Shown here: piece by piece, positions 11,399 to 23,071 of the stretch | Layout of the letters: each line of letters opens with the position of its first letter | Position numbering within the stretch: position 1 is the first letter of the stretch | NCBI RefSeq assembly: GCF_001894925.1 | Contig: NZ_BCXD01000009.1 | Location: 62,001 to 126,000, forward strand | DNA length: 64,000 bases | Reading direction: 5' to 3' | Source: Rhodococcus rhodnii NBRC 100604 | Lineage (GTDB): Bacteria; Actinomycetota; Actinomycetes; Mycobacteriales; Mycobacteriaceae | Made by a program: the position numbers and the translations under genes | Notes under the pieces: model-generated | What the model was told of the DNA's origin: nothing | Databases searched by the model: none | Seen by the model: only the letters and a program-made list of their open reading frames with translations

Positions 11399-12910
11399 AT
11401 GACTGCGCTGGATGCTCCGGAGATCCTCGACTACGACGACGTGCTCGCCGCATACGATCCCGTGCTCGGTATGGAGGTCCACGTCGAGCTCGGAACGCAG
11501 ACCAAGATGTTCTGCGGCTGCCCGACGGCGTTCGGCGCCGAGCCCAACACCCAGGTGTGCCCGGTGTGTCTCGGGATGCCGGGTGCGCTGCCCGTCGTCA
11601 ACCAGGCGGCGGTCGAGTCGGCGATCCGGATCGGCCTCGCGCTGAACTGCTCGATCACGCCGCGCGGCCGTTTCGCGCGCAAGAACTACTTCTACCCGGA
11701 CCAGCCGAAGAACTACCAGATCTCGCAGTACGACGAGCCCATCGCGCACGACGGCTTCCTCGACGTCGTCCTCGACGACGGTACGACGTGGCGCGTCGAC
11801 ATCGAGCGCGCGCACATGGAGGAGGACACCGGAAAGTCGCTGCACGTCGGCGGCGCGACCGGGCGCATCCACGGCGCGTCCCACTCGCTGCTCGACTACA
11901 ACCGCGCGGGCGTCCCGCTCGTCGAGATCGTCACCAAGCCGATCACCGGGGCGGGGGAGCGTGCTCCCGAGGTCGCCCGCGCCTACGTCACGGCGCTGCG
12001 TGACCTGCTGCGCGCGCTCGAGGTCTCGGACGTGCGCATGGACCAGGGCTCGTTGCGCTGCGACGCGAACGTCTCGCTCATGCCCAAGGGAGCGAGCGAA
12101 TTCGGTACCCGCACCGAGACGAAGAACGTCAACTCGCTCAAGAGTGTCGAGGTCGCGGTGCGCTACGAGATGCGCCGTCAGGGCGCGGTGCTGCGCGGCG
12201 GCGGCGAGGTGATCCAGGAGACGCGGCACTTCCAGGAGGGCGACGGCACGACGTCGCCCGGCCGCCGGAAGGAGACCGCCGAGGACTACCGGTACTTCCC
12301 GGAGCCCGATCTCGAGCCCGTCGCGCCCGACGCCGAGTGGATCGAGGAACTGCGCGAGACGCTTCCCGAGCTCCCGTGGCTGCGCCGCGCACGGATCCAG
12401 GAGGAGTGGGGGGTCTCCGCCGAGGTCATGCGCGACCTCGTCAACGCGGGCGCACTCGAACTCGTCATCGCGACGACCGAGGCCGGCGCACCCGCCGACG
12501 CCGCGCGGTCGTGGTGGGTCTCGTACCTCACGCAGCAGGCGAACACGCGCGGCGTCGAGCTCGTGGAGCTGGCGATCACGCCGGTGCAGGTCGCCGAGGT
12601 CGTCGACCTCGTCGCGGACGGGACACTGAACAACAAGGTCGCGCGGCAGGTCGTCGACTTCGTGCTCGACGGCGAGGGTGATCCGCGGGCGATCGTCGCT
12701 GCGCGCGGTCTCGCGGTCGAGCGCGACGACACCAAGCTCCAGGCCGCCGTCGACGAGGCGCTCGCCGCGAACCCCGACATCGCCGACAAGATCCGCGGCG
12801 GCAAGGTCGCGGCCGCGGGCAAGATCGTCGGCGACGTCATGAAGGCGACGCGCGGGCAGGCCGATCCCGCCCGCGTCAAGGAACTGGTGCTCGCCGCCTG
12901 CGGCGCCTGA
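11399..12910 (+). CDS. gatB: Glu-tRNA(Gln) amidotransferase subunit B
   Basis: This 503-aa subunit binds misacylated tRNA and ATP and carries out the transamidation fed with ammonia by GatA. The kinase-like cradle begins with [20 protein letters not shown]. The signature [14 protein letters not shown] and the [14 protein letters not shown] segment are present. The helical and YqeY-like tail (to the end, [25 protein letters not shown]) binds the tRNA elbow. Length is standard for the family. The presence of gatCAB together with a single GltX in this window fits the indirect route to Gln-tRNA(Gln); no glnS is seen here. Confidence 0.97.
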   Translation: MTALDAPEILDYDDVLAAYDPVLGMEVHVELGTQTKMFCGCPTAFGAEPNTQVCPVCLGMPGALPVVNQAAVESAIRIGLALNCSITPRGRFARKNYFYPDQPKNYQISQYDEPIAHDGFLDVVLDDGTTWRVDIERAHMEEDTGKSLHVGGATGRIHGASHSLLDYNRAGVPLVEIVTKPITGAGERAPEVARAYVTALRDLLRALEVSDVRMDQGSLRCDANVSLMPKGASEFGTRTETKNVNSLKSVEVAVRYEMRRQGAVLRGGGEVIQETRHFQEGDGTTSPGRRKETAEDYRYFPEPDLEPVAPDAEWIEELRETLPELPWLRRARIQEEWGVSAEVMRDLVNAGALELVIATTEAGAPADAARSWWVSYLTQQANTRGVELVELAITPVQVAEVVDLVADGTLNNKVARQVVDFVLDGEGDPRAIVAARGLAVERDDTKLQAAVDEALAANPDIADKIRGGKVAAAGKIVGDVMKATRGQADPARVKELVLAACGA

Positions 12911-14053
12911 TCAGTCGAACCCGCCGCCGCCGGACGGTGGCGGGATCTTCACGACGCGGTCGTCGGTCGGTGTCGGGTCGGCAGCGAGCTTGTTGACGGT
13001 GCCGGCCCAGATCTCGCCGGTCGGCGACACCGCGGCGCCGCTCAGCGCGCCGTAGCGGTTCTGCGCGAGCAGGCCCGGTGCGGTCGTGACGGCGCCGCTG
13101 CCGTCGACGCCGAGGGCCGCGAGGGCCCTGCCGTGTTCGAGCGAGACCGCGACGACCCCGCCCGCGGCGGCGCAGTGTGCGACGCCGGGCCGGTCGGGCC
13201 ACGTCCACACCGATCCCGCGACGGCCCCGTCGCTGCCGATCCGCATCAGGCGGTCCTCGAGCGCGCCGCGATCGGTCACCCACGTCGCGAGGCCGGGTTC
13301 GGTGCACACTCCGCCCGGGGCGGCGAGCCCCGTCGTCACGATCTCGGGACGCTCGGACGTGCCGGGGGTGAGGGCACGCACCCGCAACACCTTGCCCGCG
13401 AGCGACGACGGATCGGCGGCCGCCGCGGGATCGCCCGCATCTCCCGTCGCGACCATGAGCTCGCCGGGCCCGGCGAACGCGAGTCCGCCCGAATTCGCCT
13501 CGCCGCCACGGGGGATCCCCGTGAGCACGGGCTTGGGGACGTCGCCCGGCGCGATCCGGACGACGCGATGGTCGCTCGCCGTCGCGACGTAGGCGTAGAT
13601 CAGCCGATCCTCTTCGTACGTCGGCGAGAGCGCGATGTCGAGCAGGCCGCCGCCCGAGTCCACGTCCACGCGGGCGGTCTCGACGGGCTCGCTGCCCTGA
13701 GCGACCCGGAGGATGCGTCCCGTCGTGCGCTCGGCCACCAGCGCCGTCTCGCCGTCGTGGAGCACGACGAGCCCGCCGGTCGGTTCGAGGCACGTCGCGA
13801 CGACGGACGGATCGGCGTCCTCGCACGGGCCGAGCGGCCCGGGCGGTGTGTTCTGCTCGGGCGTCGTCGTGGGTGCCGGCGGGCTCTCGGGCTGCACCTC
13901 ACCGATGGGGGCGTCCGCGGGTTCCGGCGTGAAGGGGGACGACGCCGAGTCGTCGAACCGTGCGCATCCCGCCGCGACGAGGACCGCGGCGGACACCGCG
14001 ACGATGCGCGGCAGCATGCGCGGGCGCATCGGTCCGGCCGGACGAGCTCTCAT
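12911..14053 (-). CDS. lppZ: LppZ-like lipoprotein, sorbosone/glucose dehydrogenase fold
   Basis: This is a 380-aa exported lipoprotein. A short positively charged N terminus and hydrophobic core end in the lipobox LVAAGC, so the cysteine near residue 30 would be lipidated. A Pro/Thr-rich linker follows, then a beta-propeller with repeated blade segments of the GSDH/sorbosone dehydrogenase type (GGLLDIALSPTYEEDRLIYAYV is characteristic). Its position between gatB and the DoxX gene matches M. tuberculosis lppZ (Rv3006). PQQ or sugar dehydrogenase activity has not been shown for that protein. The ATG overlaps the stop of a five-codon upstream ORF. It is convergent with gatB, with no gap. Confidence 0.88.
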   Translation of the reverse strand: MRARPAGPMRPRMLPRIVAVSAAVLVAAGCARFDDSASSPFTPEPADAPIGEVQPESPPAPTTTPEQNTPPGPLGPCEDADPSVVATCLEPTGGLVVLHDGETALVAERTTGRILRVAQGSEPVETARVDVDSGGGLLDIALSPTYEEDRLIYAYVATASDHRVVRIAPGDVPKPVLTGIPRGGEANSGGLAFAGPGELMVATGDAGDPAAAADPSSLAGKVLRVRALTPGTSERPEIVTTGLAAPGGVCTEPGLATWVTDRGALEDRLMRIGSDGAVAGSVWTWPDRPGVAHCAAAGGVVAVSLEHGRALAALGVDGSGAVTTAPGLLAQNRYGALSGAAVSPTGEIWAGTVNKLAADPTPTDDRVVKIPPPSGGGGFD

Positions 14054-14067
14054 GACGGCGTCCTCAT
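14050..14067 (-). CDS. Five-codon upstream ORF coupled to lppZ
   Basis: ATG at 14067 opens the peptide MRTPS, and its TGA overlaps the lppZ ATG by 4 nt (ATGA). A -10 hexamer TAACGT at 14080-14075 sits 7 nt before it, so translation could begin on a leaderless mRNA at this mini-ORF and pass to lppZ by termination-reinitiation. lppZ itself has no good ribosome site. This is inferred from spacing; no peptide function is implied. Confidence 0.4.
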   Translation of the reverse strand: MRTPS

Positions 14068-14141
14068 GCCGCAGACGTTACGGAAGCGGCTTTCGCCTCG
14101 CCACGCCGGTCCGGATCCCGTGGAGCAGCGCGAGGGCGGCC

Positions 14142-14147
14142 TACGAT
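14142..14147 (+). promoter_or_regulatory. Leaderless -10 of the DoxX-family gene
   Basis: TACGAT lies 7 nt before the GTG at 14155, with no ribosome site. The lppZ promoter at 14080-14075 faces the other way, so the two genes are divergent. Confidence 0.45.
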
Positions 14148-14154
14148 TTTCGCT

Positions 14155-14958
14155 GTGAGCGAAAATCCGAAAGACTCCACGTCCTCGCGGCCGAGCCGCA
14201 CGGATTCCGCTGCGGGCTTCGATCGGCAGGGCCCGAGCCCGTACGACGATCAGCCGACCGAGCGGGTCGCGACGGTGGGTGCCGCGCCCACCGAGCAGTT
14301 TCCGATCTACGGCACCGGGCCGACCGAGGTGCTGCCCACGTCCGGAACGCCCGAGGCCTACGCTGCCGCGGCGCGCGAACAGGACACGACGAACCCGACG
14401 CCCGCGGCGCCCGTCCCTGTCGATCGCGAACGGCTTCCGGCCCGGCGCGGCACGCTCGATCTGGGACTGCTCGCGCTGCGTGTCGCGGTCGGTGCGATCC
14501 TGCTGGTCCACGGGCTGCAGAAGCTCGCAGGGCTGTGGGGCGGGCCGGGCCTGGACGGCTACGAGCAGGCGCTCGCCGAGTCGGGCTTCGATCAGGCGCG
14601 GGTGCTCGCGATCGTGGGCGCCGCCGGTGAGACCGCGGCGGGTGCGCTGCTGATCCTGGGCCTGCTGACGCCGTGGGCGGCCGCGGGTGCGCTGGCGCTG
14701 ATGATCAACGCGTGGGCGTTTCGGCAGGCGGCCGAGCCGGGACTGCAGTTCTTCGCGCCCGACGGCATCGAGTACGAGACGCTGCTCGGAGTGTGCGCGG
14801 GTGTGATCGTCCTGACGGGGCCGGGCCGGATCGCGCTCGACGGCCGCCGCGGCTGGGCGACGAGGCCGTTCGTGGGGTCGCTGCTGCTGGCGGCGATCGG
14901 CATCGCCGCCGGCGTCGCGGTGTGGGTCCTCCTCAACGGCGCGAACCCGCTGGTATAG
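14155..14958 (+). CDS. DoxX-family membrane protein (Rv3005c-like)
   Basis: This 267-aa protein has two parts. The first 95 residues are polar and probably disordered, with three similar PTE motifs (PTERVATVG, PTEQFPIYG, PTEVLPTSG). The rest has four hydrophobic spans with the DoxX pattern LLALRVAVGAILLVHGLQKL at the first. M. tuberculosis Rv3005c, in the same position, belongs to a membrane-associated oxidoreductase complex with SodA and SseA; whether this one does is unknown. The repeated Thr-Glu motifs could be kinase or FHA targets, which is a guess. The start fits the -10 at 14142-14147. It is convergent with ilvD across a palindrome. Confidence 0.85.
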   Translation: MSENPKDSTSSRPSRTDSAAGFDRQGPSPYDDQPTERVATVGAAPTEQFPIYGTGPTEVLPTSGTPEAYAAAAREQDTTNPTPAAPVPVDRERLPARRGTLDLGLLALRVAVGAILLVHGLQKLAGLWGGPGLDGYEQALAESGFDQARVLAIVGAAGETAAGALLILGLLTPWAAAGALALMINAWAFRQAAEPGLQFFAPDGIEYETLLGVCAGVIVLTGPGRIALDGRRGWATRPFVGSLLLAAIGIAAGVAVWVLLNGANPLV

Positions 14959-14967
14959 CCGCTCCGC

Positions 14968-15014
14968 GCTCGTGCGTGACTTTCCCGTCCCTGCACCGGA
15001 AACTCACGCACGAG
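14968..15014. terminator. Palindrome between convergent DoxX gene and ilvD
   Basis: GCTCGTGCGTGACTTTCC (from 14968) and GGAAACTCACGCACGAGC (to 15014) form a long, nearly perfect inverted repeat with one mismatch and a loop of about 11 nt. It lies exactly between two convergent stops, so it probably acts as a bidirectional terminator. No T tract follows. Similar GTGCGTGA palindromes may be dispersed in related genomes. Confidence 0.6.
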
Positions 15015-15025
15015 CGGCGAAGTGC

Positions 15026-16867
15026 CTACGGGACGTGGCGGACGGCGCCCTTGTCGGCGGAGGTCGCGAGCGCGGCGTACGCACGCAGCGCGGTCGTCAC
15101 CTTCCGGTCACGATCGACCGGCTGCCACGGCCGCTCCGACGCCTCCATCTTCGCTCGGCGCTCGGCCAGCACGTCGTCGTCGACGAGCAGTTCGAGGGCG
15201 CGCGTCGTGACGTCGATGCGGATCCGGTCGCCGTTCTCGACGAGGCCGATGACGCCACCGGCGGCGGCCTCGGGGGAGATGTGGCCGATCGACAGGCCCG
15301 ACGTGCCGCCCGAGAAGCGGCCGTCGGTGACGAGAGCGCACACCTTGCCCAGACCCGAGCCCTTGAGGAACGCGGTGGGATGCAGCATCTCCTGCATGCC
15401 CGGGCCGCCCTTCGGGCCCTCGTAGCGGACGACGATCACGTCGCCCGGCTGGATCTTCTTCTGGAGGATCACCGAGACGGCCTCCTCCTGCGACTCGACG
15501 ACGACCGCGGGGCCCTCGAACGAGAACAGGTCCTCGTCGATGCCTGCGGTCTTGAGGATCGCGCCGTCCTCGGCGATGTTGCCGCGCAGCACGCACAGCC
15601 CGCCCTCGACCGTGTAGGCGTGCTCGAGATCGCGGATGCAGCCGCCTTCGGCATCGGTGTCGAGCGACGACCAGCGGTTGTCGGTCGAGAACGGCTCGGT
15701 CGTGCGGACGCCGCCCGGAGCGGCGTGGAACAGTTCGACGGCCTCGTCGGACGCGACACCGGAGCGGATGTCCCACGTGTCGAGCCACGACTCGAAGGAC
15801 TCGGAATGCACTGTCTGCACATCGGTTTCGAGCAGCCCGGCGCGGCGCAGCTCGCCGAGGATCGCCGGGATTCCGCCCGCGCGGTGCACGTCCTCCATGT
15901 GGTAATCGGAGTTCGGCGAGACCTTCGACAGGCACGGGACGCGGCGGCTGATCTCGTCGATCGTCGTCAGATCGAAGTCGACCTCGCCCTCCTGCGCGGC
16001 GGCGAGCGTGTGCAGCACCGTGTTGGTCGATCCGCCCATCGCGACGTCGAGCGCCATCGCGTTGCGGAACGCCTTGGGGGAGGCGACGTTCCGTGGCAGC
16101 ACCGACTCGTCCTCGTCACGGTAGTAGCGCAGCGCGGCCTCGACGACGGTCGTTCCGGCACGGCTGAAGAGTGCGCGGCGTGCCTCGTGGGTCGCCAGCG
16201 TCGAACCGTTGCCGGGGAGCGCGAGGCCCAGTGCCTCGGTGAGGCAGTTCATCGAGTTGGCGGTGAACATGCCCGAGCACGATCCGCACGTGGGGCACGC
16301 GCTGCGTTCGACCTCGTCGAGGCCCTCTTCGGAGACGGCGTCGTTCGCGGACGCGGAGATCGCGGTGATGAGGTCGGTGGGCGCCTGCGCGACACCGCCG
16401 ACGACGACGTCCTTGCCGGCCTCCATCGGGCCGCCCGAGACGAACACCGTCGGAACGTTCAGGCGCATCGCGGCATTGAGCATGCCGGGGGTGATCTTGT
16501 CGCAGTTCGAGATGCACACGAGCGCATCGGCGGTGTGCGCGTTGACCATGTACTCGACGGAGTCGGCGATGATCTCGCGGCTCGGCAGCGAGTACAGCAT
16601 TCCGCCGTGGCCCATGGCGATGCCGTCGTCGACGGCGATCGTGTGGAACTCGCGGGGGACGCCGCCCGCGGCGCGGACGGCGTCGGCGACGATCTCGCCG
16701 ACGTTCTTGAGATGAACGTGGCCGGGCACGAACTGCGTGTACGAGTTCGCGATCGCGACGATGGGCTTGCCGAAGTCCGAGTCCGTCATGCCGGTCGCGC
16801 GCCACAGGGCGCGCGCTCCGGCTGCGTTGCGGCCGGCGGTCGTGGTGCGTGATCTCAGCGGGGGCAT
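15026..16867 (-). CDS. ilvD: Dihydroxy-acid dehydratase
   Basis: This 613-aa cytoplasmic Fe-S enzyme carries out the third step of valine and isoleucine synthesis, dehydrating dihydroxy acids to 2-keto acids. Cluster and active-site segments are visible as [11 protein letters not shown] and [19 protein letters not shown]. The C terminus has the [20 protein letters not shown] motif. Length agrees with the long IlvD form. ATG at 16867 has GAGGATC upstream. It sits beside ilvBNC but on the opposite strand, with the cfp6-like gene between. In M. tuberculosis ilvD is elsewhere (Rv0189c), so this placement is a difference from that genome. Confidence 0.97.
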   Translation of the reverse strand: MPPLRSRTTTAGRNAAGARALWRATGMTDSDFGKPIVAIANSYTQFVPGHVHLKNVGEIVADAVRAAGGVPREFHTIAVDDGIAMGHGGMLYSLPSREIIADSVEYMVNAHTADALVCISNCDKITPGMLNAAMRLNVPTVFVSGGPMEAGKDVVVGGVAQAPTDLITAISASANDAVSEEGLDEVERSACPTCGSCSGMFTANSMNCLTEALGLALPGNGSTLATHEARRALFSRAGTTVVEAALRYYRDEDESVLPRNVASPKAFRNAMALDVAMGGSTNTVLHTLAAAQEGEVDFDLTTIDEISRRVPCLSKVSPNSDYHMEDVHRAGGIPAILGELRRAGLLETDVQTVHSESFESWLDTWDIRSGVASDEAVELFHAAPGGVRTTEPFSTDNRWSSLDTDAEGGCIRDLEHAYTVEGGLCVLRGNIAEDGAILKTAGIDEDLFSFEGPAVVVESQEEAVSVILQKKIQPGDVIVVRYEGPKGGPGMQEMLHPTAFLKGSGLGKVCALVTDGRFSGGTSGLSIGHISPEAAAGGVIGLVENGDRIRIDVTTRALELLVDDDVLAERRAKMEASERPWQPVDRDRKVTTALRAYAALATSADKGAVRHVP

Positions 16868-16999
16868 GGGCTGATCCTCGATCGGCGGGGGGAGGTGGTG
16901 CGGGGCTGGCGGCGGGGGTGGGCCGGCCGGGGCGTGTCGCGGCGTGTGCGTCGTCCGCGCGAGTCCGGCACGGCCGAATTTACGCCGGTGTCGCGGTGC

Positions 17000-17581
17000 T
17001 CACTCGCGCGGGTCGTCGCCGCGCGACGGCGTCCTCGACGCCGCGGGCTCGGCATCGACGGTCGTCTCGCCGGTGGTGGCGGCGTTCTCGTCGGCGTCGG
17101 TCTCGGCGGCAGCGGCCTCCTCGGCGGCCTCGTCCTCACGCCAGGCCGAGACCGCCGCCTCGTAGGGATCGGTGATGCGGCCACCGCTCGCGGCGGCGAG
17201 CTGCGGGGCACGGCCGAACGTCACCATGGGCAGGACGCGTTCGGTGCCGTCGGTGAGGACCGCCCGAGCGGGCTTGCGCTCGGCGAACCGGAATCCGGTG
17301 ACGTCGTCCCAGTCGATCGAGTCGCTCCGGAACATCGAGCGGGTCGTGATCTTCTCGGGGGTCACCACCGTCCGGACACGGGCGACGGCGTACGCCGCGA
17401 CGATCGGCGCGAGGATCAGCCAGCCGAACGCGGCGGGGTTGCCGAAGATCGGGAAGGTCACCGCGAAGAGGAGGAACGCGCACGCGAGGTACGCGAGCGG
17501 TGTCGTCCGGATGACCTGTCGAGACGCATCGAGCGTGTGGGATGATGGTTCCGGTGGCACGGGTTGCTGCGAAGTTGACAC
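17000..17581 (-). CDS. PH domain-containing membrane protein (Cfp6-like)
   Basis: This is a protein of about 193 residues with two hydrophobic spans (PLAYLACAFLLFAVTFPIF and a second near residues 60-75) followed by a bacterial PH-like domain (VRTVVTPEKITTRSMFRSDSIDWDDVTGFRF). The C-terminal 55 residues are Ala/Glu/Thr-rich and probably disordered. M. tuberculosis cfp6 (Rv3004) occupies the same position next to ilvB and has the same TM-PH plan, but is much shorter (112 aa). The start is uncertain: two adjacent GTG codons at 17584 and 17581 are candidates, the second with an AAAGAT hexamer 6 nt upstream. It is divergent from ilvB. Function unknown. Confidence 0.75.
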   Translation of the reverse strand: MSTSQQPVPPEPSSHTLDASRQVIRTTPLAYLACAFLLFAVTFPIFGNPAAFGWLILAPIVAAYAVARVRTVVTPEKITTRSMFRSDSIDWDDVTGFRFAERKPARAVLTDGTERVLPMVTFGRAPQLAAASGGRITDPYEAAVSAWREDEAAEEAAAAETDADENAATTGETTVDAEPAASRTPSRGDDPRE

Positions 17582-17641
17582 CACACCATCTTTGCATCGC
17601 GACCGTTGCATCTCAGATTCTGGGACAGCCTGCTCAACAAG

Positions 17642-17671
17642 TTGACTGTTCGCACCACGCGCGCCTACCGT
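17642..17671 (+). promoter_or_regulatory. ilvBNC promoter
   Basis: A -35 match TTGACT (17642-17647) and a -10 match TACCGT (17666-17671) are 18 bp apart. The start point falls 7-8 nt downstream, at the GTG of the leader peptide, so the leader would be read from a leaderless mRNA. This is the best -35/-10 pair I found in the window. Confidence 0.6.
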
Positions 17672-17678
17672 CGAGCGC

Positions 17679-17726
17679 GTGAAACAGAATGGGTTGCTCG
17701 TAATCGGCCGGCGCGTCGTCGCCTGA
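17679..17726 (+). CDS. Branched-chain amino acid leader peptide of ilvB
   Basis: GTG opens a 15-residue peptide, MKQNGLLVIGRRVVA. Six of its residues are Leu, Val or Ile, in two clusters (LLVI and VV). The TGA is followed by an alternative stem and then an intrinsic terminator upstream of ilvB. This is the classic arrangement for transcription attenuation by branched-chain aminoacyl-tRNA supply, as known for ilvBNC in Corynebacterium glutamicum. No ribosome site precedes the GTG; its position 7 nt after the -10 hexamer indicates leaderless translation. Confidence 0.7.
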   Translation: MKQNGLLVIGRRVVA

Positions 17727-17795
17727 GTCGATTCACCTTCAACTCACAGATCGACGCGCCACCCTCGTACAGCCACCGTGCTGGCGAGGGTTTTT
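17710..17795 (+). terminator. ilvBNC attenuator
   Basis: The terminator is ACCCTCG (17761-17767) and CAGC pairing with GCTG and CGAGGGT (17785-17791), followed by a run of T (17791-17795). Immediately before it, GGCGCGTCG within the leader-peptide codons (17710-17718) can pair perfectly with CGACGCGCC (17752-17760). A ribosome stalled at the Val or Leu codons would block that upstream stem. I could not identify a clear antiterminator that competes with the terminator arm itself. A 90-nt untranslated stretch follows to the ilvB start. Confidence 0.7.
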
Positions 17796-17886
17796 GTTGC
17801 CCGGGGCGTGATCCACACAGGTCCGGGCGGCAAGCGAACAACACCGGAATCCGAATCACACACCGGAATCACAGAGGAATGTCCAA

Positions 17887-19811
17887 GTGAGCGCACCAAC
17901 AGCACGGCCCCAGCCCACGCCGCGCAAGCCCGGGCAGGCGGTCCCGACGCCCGCGGCCGCCGCGCAGGGCCGCCGGCCTGCAGCCCCCGAACGCGTGACC
18001 GGCGCCCAGTCGGTCGTCCGAGCTCTCGAGGAGCTCGGTGTCGACACCGTATTCGGCATTCCGGGTGGCGCCGTACTTCCGGTGTACGACCCGCTCTTCG
18101 ACTCGCAGAAGGTGCGCCACGTCCTCGTTCGGCACGAGCAGGGCGCAGGCCACGCCGCGACGGGATACGCGCAGGCGACCGGCAAGGTCGGTGTGTGCAT
18201 GGCGACGTCGGGCCCCGGTGCGACGAACCTCGTGACGCCGCTCGCCGACGCCCAGATGGACTCCGTCCCGATCGTGGCGATCACCGGCCAGGTCGGTCGC
18301 GGGCTCATCGGAACCGATGCCTTCCAGGAAGCCGACATCGCGGGCATCACGATGCCCGTCACCAAGCACAACTTCCTCGTCACCGACGGCGACGAGATCC
18401 CCCGCGTGCTGGCCGAGGCCTTCCATCTCGCGTCGAGCGGACGGCCCGGCGCGGTGCTCGTCGACATCCCCAAGGACATCCTGCAGGGCGCGACGACGTT
18501 CTCGTGGCCGCCCGAGATGCGGCTGCCCGGCTACCGGCCGGTGACTCGCCCGCACGGCAAGCAGGTCCGCGAAGCCGCGCGGCTCATCGCCGAATCCAAC
18601 CGGCCGGTGCTCTACGTCGGCGGCGGCGTCATCAAGGCCGAGGCGTCCGAGGAGCTGCTCGAGCTCGCCGAGCTCACGGGTATCCCCGTCGTCACGACGC
18701 TGATGGCGAGGGGTGCGTTCCCGGACAGTCATCCGCTCAACTACGGCATGCCCGGCATGCACGGCACCGTCGCCGCGGTCGCCGCGATGCAGAAGAGCGA
18801 TCTGCTGGTGACGCTCGGAGCACGGTTCGACGACCGCGTCACCGGCAAGCTCGACTCGTTCGCGCCCGACGCGAAGGTCGTGCACGCCGACATCGATCCC
18901 GCGGAGATCGGCAAGAACCGCCACACCGACGTCCCGATCGTCGGCGACTGCCGCGAGGTCCTCGTCGAGCTGATCGAGGCGATCAAGGCCGACCGCGCGA
19001 CCGGAACGACGATCGACCTGGTGCAGTGGCGCGAACTGCTCGACGACATCCGCCGCGGCTACCCGCTGAGCTACGACCGTCCCTCGGACGGCACGATGTC
19101 GCCGCAGTTCGTCATCCAGCAGGTCGGCAAGCTCGCCGGCCCCGACGCCGTGTACGTCGCGGGCGTCGGCCAGCACCAGATGTGGGCGGCGCAGTTCGTC
19201 GGCTACGAGAAGCCGCGCACGTGGCTCAACTCGGGTGGCCTGGGAACGATGGGCTACGCGGTTCCCGCCGCGATGGGTGCGAAGATGGGCCGCCCCGACA
19301 CCGAGGTGTGGGCCATCGACGGCGACGGCTGCTTCCAGATGACGAACCAGGAACTCGCCACGTGTGCCGTCGAGGGCGTGCCGATCAAGGTCGCGCTCAT
19401 CAACAACGGCAACCTCGGCATGGTCCGGCAGTGGCAGACGCTGTTCTACGACCAGCGGTACTCGAACACCGATCTCGGGACGCACACCAAGCGGATCCCC
19501 GACTTCGTCAAGCTCGCCGAGGCCCTCGGCTGCCACGGCATCCGGGTCGAGCGCGAAGAGGACGTCGACGCCGCGATCCGCGAGGCGCAGTCGATCGACG
19601 ACCGCCCCGTCGTCATCGACTTCATCGTCGGCGCCGACGCCCAGGTGTGGCCGATGGTCGCGGCCGGAATGAGCAACGACTCGATCGAGCACGCCCACGG
19701 CATCCGCCCGCTGTTCGACGACGACGAGGCCGCGGCCGAGCCGGCCGTCATCCACGAAGCGATGGAACGCGAAGCCGCCGCAGGTGCGGCCGCAGCCGGA
19801 GAGGACGACCA

Positions 19812-19815
<4 letters not shown>
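17887..19815 (+). CDS. ilvB: Acetolactate synthase large subunit
   Basis: This 642-aa ThDP- and FAD-dependent enzyme condenses pyruvate with pyruvate or 2-ketobutyrate, the first common step to valine, leucine and isoleucine. The catalytic glutamate is in [16 protein letters not shown]. The ThDP-binding motif [14 protein letters not shown], ending in NN before GNLGM, lies near residues 478-505. The first 35 residues are Pro/Ala-rich and the last 25 Ala/Glu-rich. The GTG start has AGAGGA upstream. It is followed by ilvN with a 4-nt overlap (GTGA), then ilvC, and is controlled by the attenuator at 17710-17795. Confidence 0.97.
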
Positions 19816-21396
<1,581 letters not shown>

Positions 21397-21405
21397 CGTA
21401 CCGGT

Positions 21406-21437
21406 GCGGGCGGTGGCCGACCACGGCCACCGCCCGC
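21406..21437 (+). terminator. Terminator after ilvBNC
   Basis: A perfect 13-bp stem (GCGGGCGGTGGCC / GGCCACCGCCCGC) with a 6-nt loop lies 10 nt after the ilvC stop. No T tract follows, which is common in high-GC actinobacteria. Confidence 0.65.
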
Positions 21438-21487
21438 GCTCTAGAATCACCCCCGATCCGCACCCGCTTTCCCACAGGAGTCAGTAC

Positions 21488-23071
21488 GTGAGCCGCCCCG
21501 TAGTCCTGATCGCAGACAAGCTCGCACAATCGACCGTCGACGCCCTCGGCGACGGCGTCGACGTGCGCTGGGTCGACGGGCCGGATCGGCCTGCCCTGCT
21601 CGCCGCCGTCCCCGAGGCGGACGCGCTGCTGGTTCGCTCGGCGACCACCGTCGACGCCGAGGTCCTCGCCGCGGCCCCGAACCTCAAGATCGTCGGCCGC
21701 GCGGGCGTCGGGCTCGACAACGTCGACATCCCGGCCGCCACCGAGCGTGGCGTCATGGTCGTCAACGCGCCGACGTCGAACATCCACTCCGCCGCCGAGC
21801 ACGCCGTCGCGCTGCTCATGGCGACCGCCCGCCAGATCCCTGCCGCCGACCGCACGCTGCGCGAGCACACCTGGAAGCGGTCGAGCTTCAACGGCACCGA
21901 GATCCTCGGCAAGACGGTCGGTGTCGTCGGCCTCGGCCGGATCGGCCAGCTGTTCGCGGCCCGCCTCGCCGCCTTCGAGACGAACCTCATCGCGTACGAC
22001 CCCTACCTCCCGCCCGCGCGCGCCGCGCAACTCGGCATCGAGCTCGTCGACATCGACGAGCTCGTCGAGCGGGCCGACTTCATCTCGGTCCACCTCCCCA
22101 AGACCAAGGAGACCGCGGGTCTCATCAACGCCGAGCGGCTCGCGAAGGCGAAGGACGGCGTCATCATCGTCAACGCCGCACGCGGCGGGCTCATCGACGA
22201 GGACGCGCTCTACGACGCGCTCGTGTCCGGCAAGGTCCGCGGCGCCGGCCTCGACGTCTTCTCGACCGAACCGTGCACCGACTCGAAGCTCTTCGACCTC
22301 GAGAACACCGTCGTCACACCGCACCTCGGTGCCTCCACGTCCGAGGCCCAGGATCGCGCGGGCATCGACGTCGCGAAGTCCGTCCTCCTCGCCCTCGCCG
22401 GTGAGTTCGTGCCGGACGCCGTGAACGTCTCGGGCGGCCCGGTCGGCGAAGAGGTCGCACCGTGGCTCGAACTCGTCCGCAAGCTCGGCCTGCTCGCCGG
22501 AACCCTGTCGCCCGAGGCCGTCCAGACGGTCCAGGTCGTCGCGACCGGCGAGCTCGCGGCCGAGAGCGTCGACATCCTGGGACTCGCCGCACTGCGCGGC
22601 GTGTTCTCGGCGAGCAGCGACGAGGCCGTCACGTTCGTCAACGCGCCGACGATCGCGGAGCAGCGCGGCGTCACGGTGTCCGTCGAGACGCATTCCGAGG
22701 CGTCGACGCACCGCAGCGCCGTCGAGGTTCGTGCGGTCACCGCCGACGGCGGCGTCACGAGCGTCACGGGTGCACTCACGGGCCTGCAGCGGGTCGAGAA
22801 GATCGTGAACATCAACGCCCGCAGCTTCGACCTGCGCGCCGAGGGCCACAACCTCGTCGTCCACTACACCGACCGGCCGGGTGTGCTGGGCACCCTCGGC
22901 ACGGTGCTGGGCAACGCCGCGATCGACATCCAGGCCGCTGCGCTGAGCCAGGACGCCGAGGGCGAAGGCGCGACCGTCATCCTGCGCGTGAGCCAGGTCG
23001 TCGGCGACTCCGAGGTCGACGAGATCGTGTCGTCGCTCGATTCCCGTGTCGCGCAGGTGGATCTCTCGTGA
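21488..23071 (+). CDS. serA: D-3-phosphoglycerate dehydrogenase
   Basis: This 527-aa enzyme carries out the first step of serine synthesis, oxidising 3-phosphoglycerate with NAD+. It is the long type: substrate domain, Rossmann domain ([14 protein letters not shown]), catalytic segment with [15 protein letters not shown] and the H-L-G-A-S-T motif, then an intervening ASB domain and a C-terminal ACT domain ([18 protein letters not shown]) for serine feedback. M. tuberculosis SerA1 has the same plan and length (528 aa). The GTG start follows AGGAG. Its stop overlaps the start of leuB (GTGA), giving a serA-leuB unit. Confidence 0.96.
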   Translation: MSRPVVLIADKLAQSTVDALGDGVDVRWVDGPDRPALLAAVPEADALLVRSATTVDAEVLAAAPNLKIVGRAGVGLDNVDIPAATERGVMVVNAPTSNIHSAAEHAVALLMATARQIPAADRTLREHTWKRSSFNGTEILGKTVGVVGLGRIGQLFAARLAAFETNLIAYDPYLPPARAAQLGIELVDIDELVERADFISVHLPKTKETAGLINAERLAKAKDGVIIVNAARGGLIDEDALYDALVSGKVRGAGLDVFSTEPCTDSKLFDLENTVVTPHLGASTSEAQDRAGIDVAKSVLLALAGEFVPDAVNVSGGPVGEEVAPWLELVRKLGLLAGTLSPEAVQTVQVVATGELAAESVDILGLAALRGVFSASSDEAVTFVNAPTIAEQRGVTVSVETHSEASTHRSAVEVRAVTADGGVTSVTGALTGLQRVEKIVNINARSFDLRAEGHNLVVHYTDRPGVLGTLGTVLGNAAIDIQAAALSQDAEGEGATVILRVSQVVGDSEVDEIVSSLDSRVAQVDLS

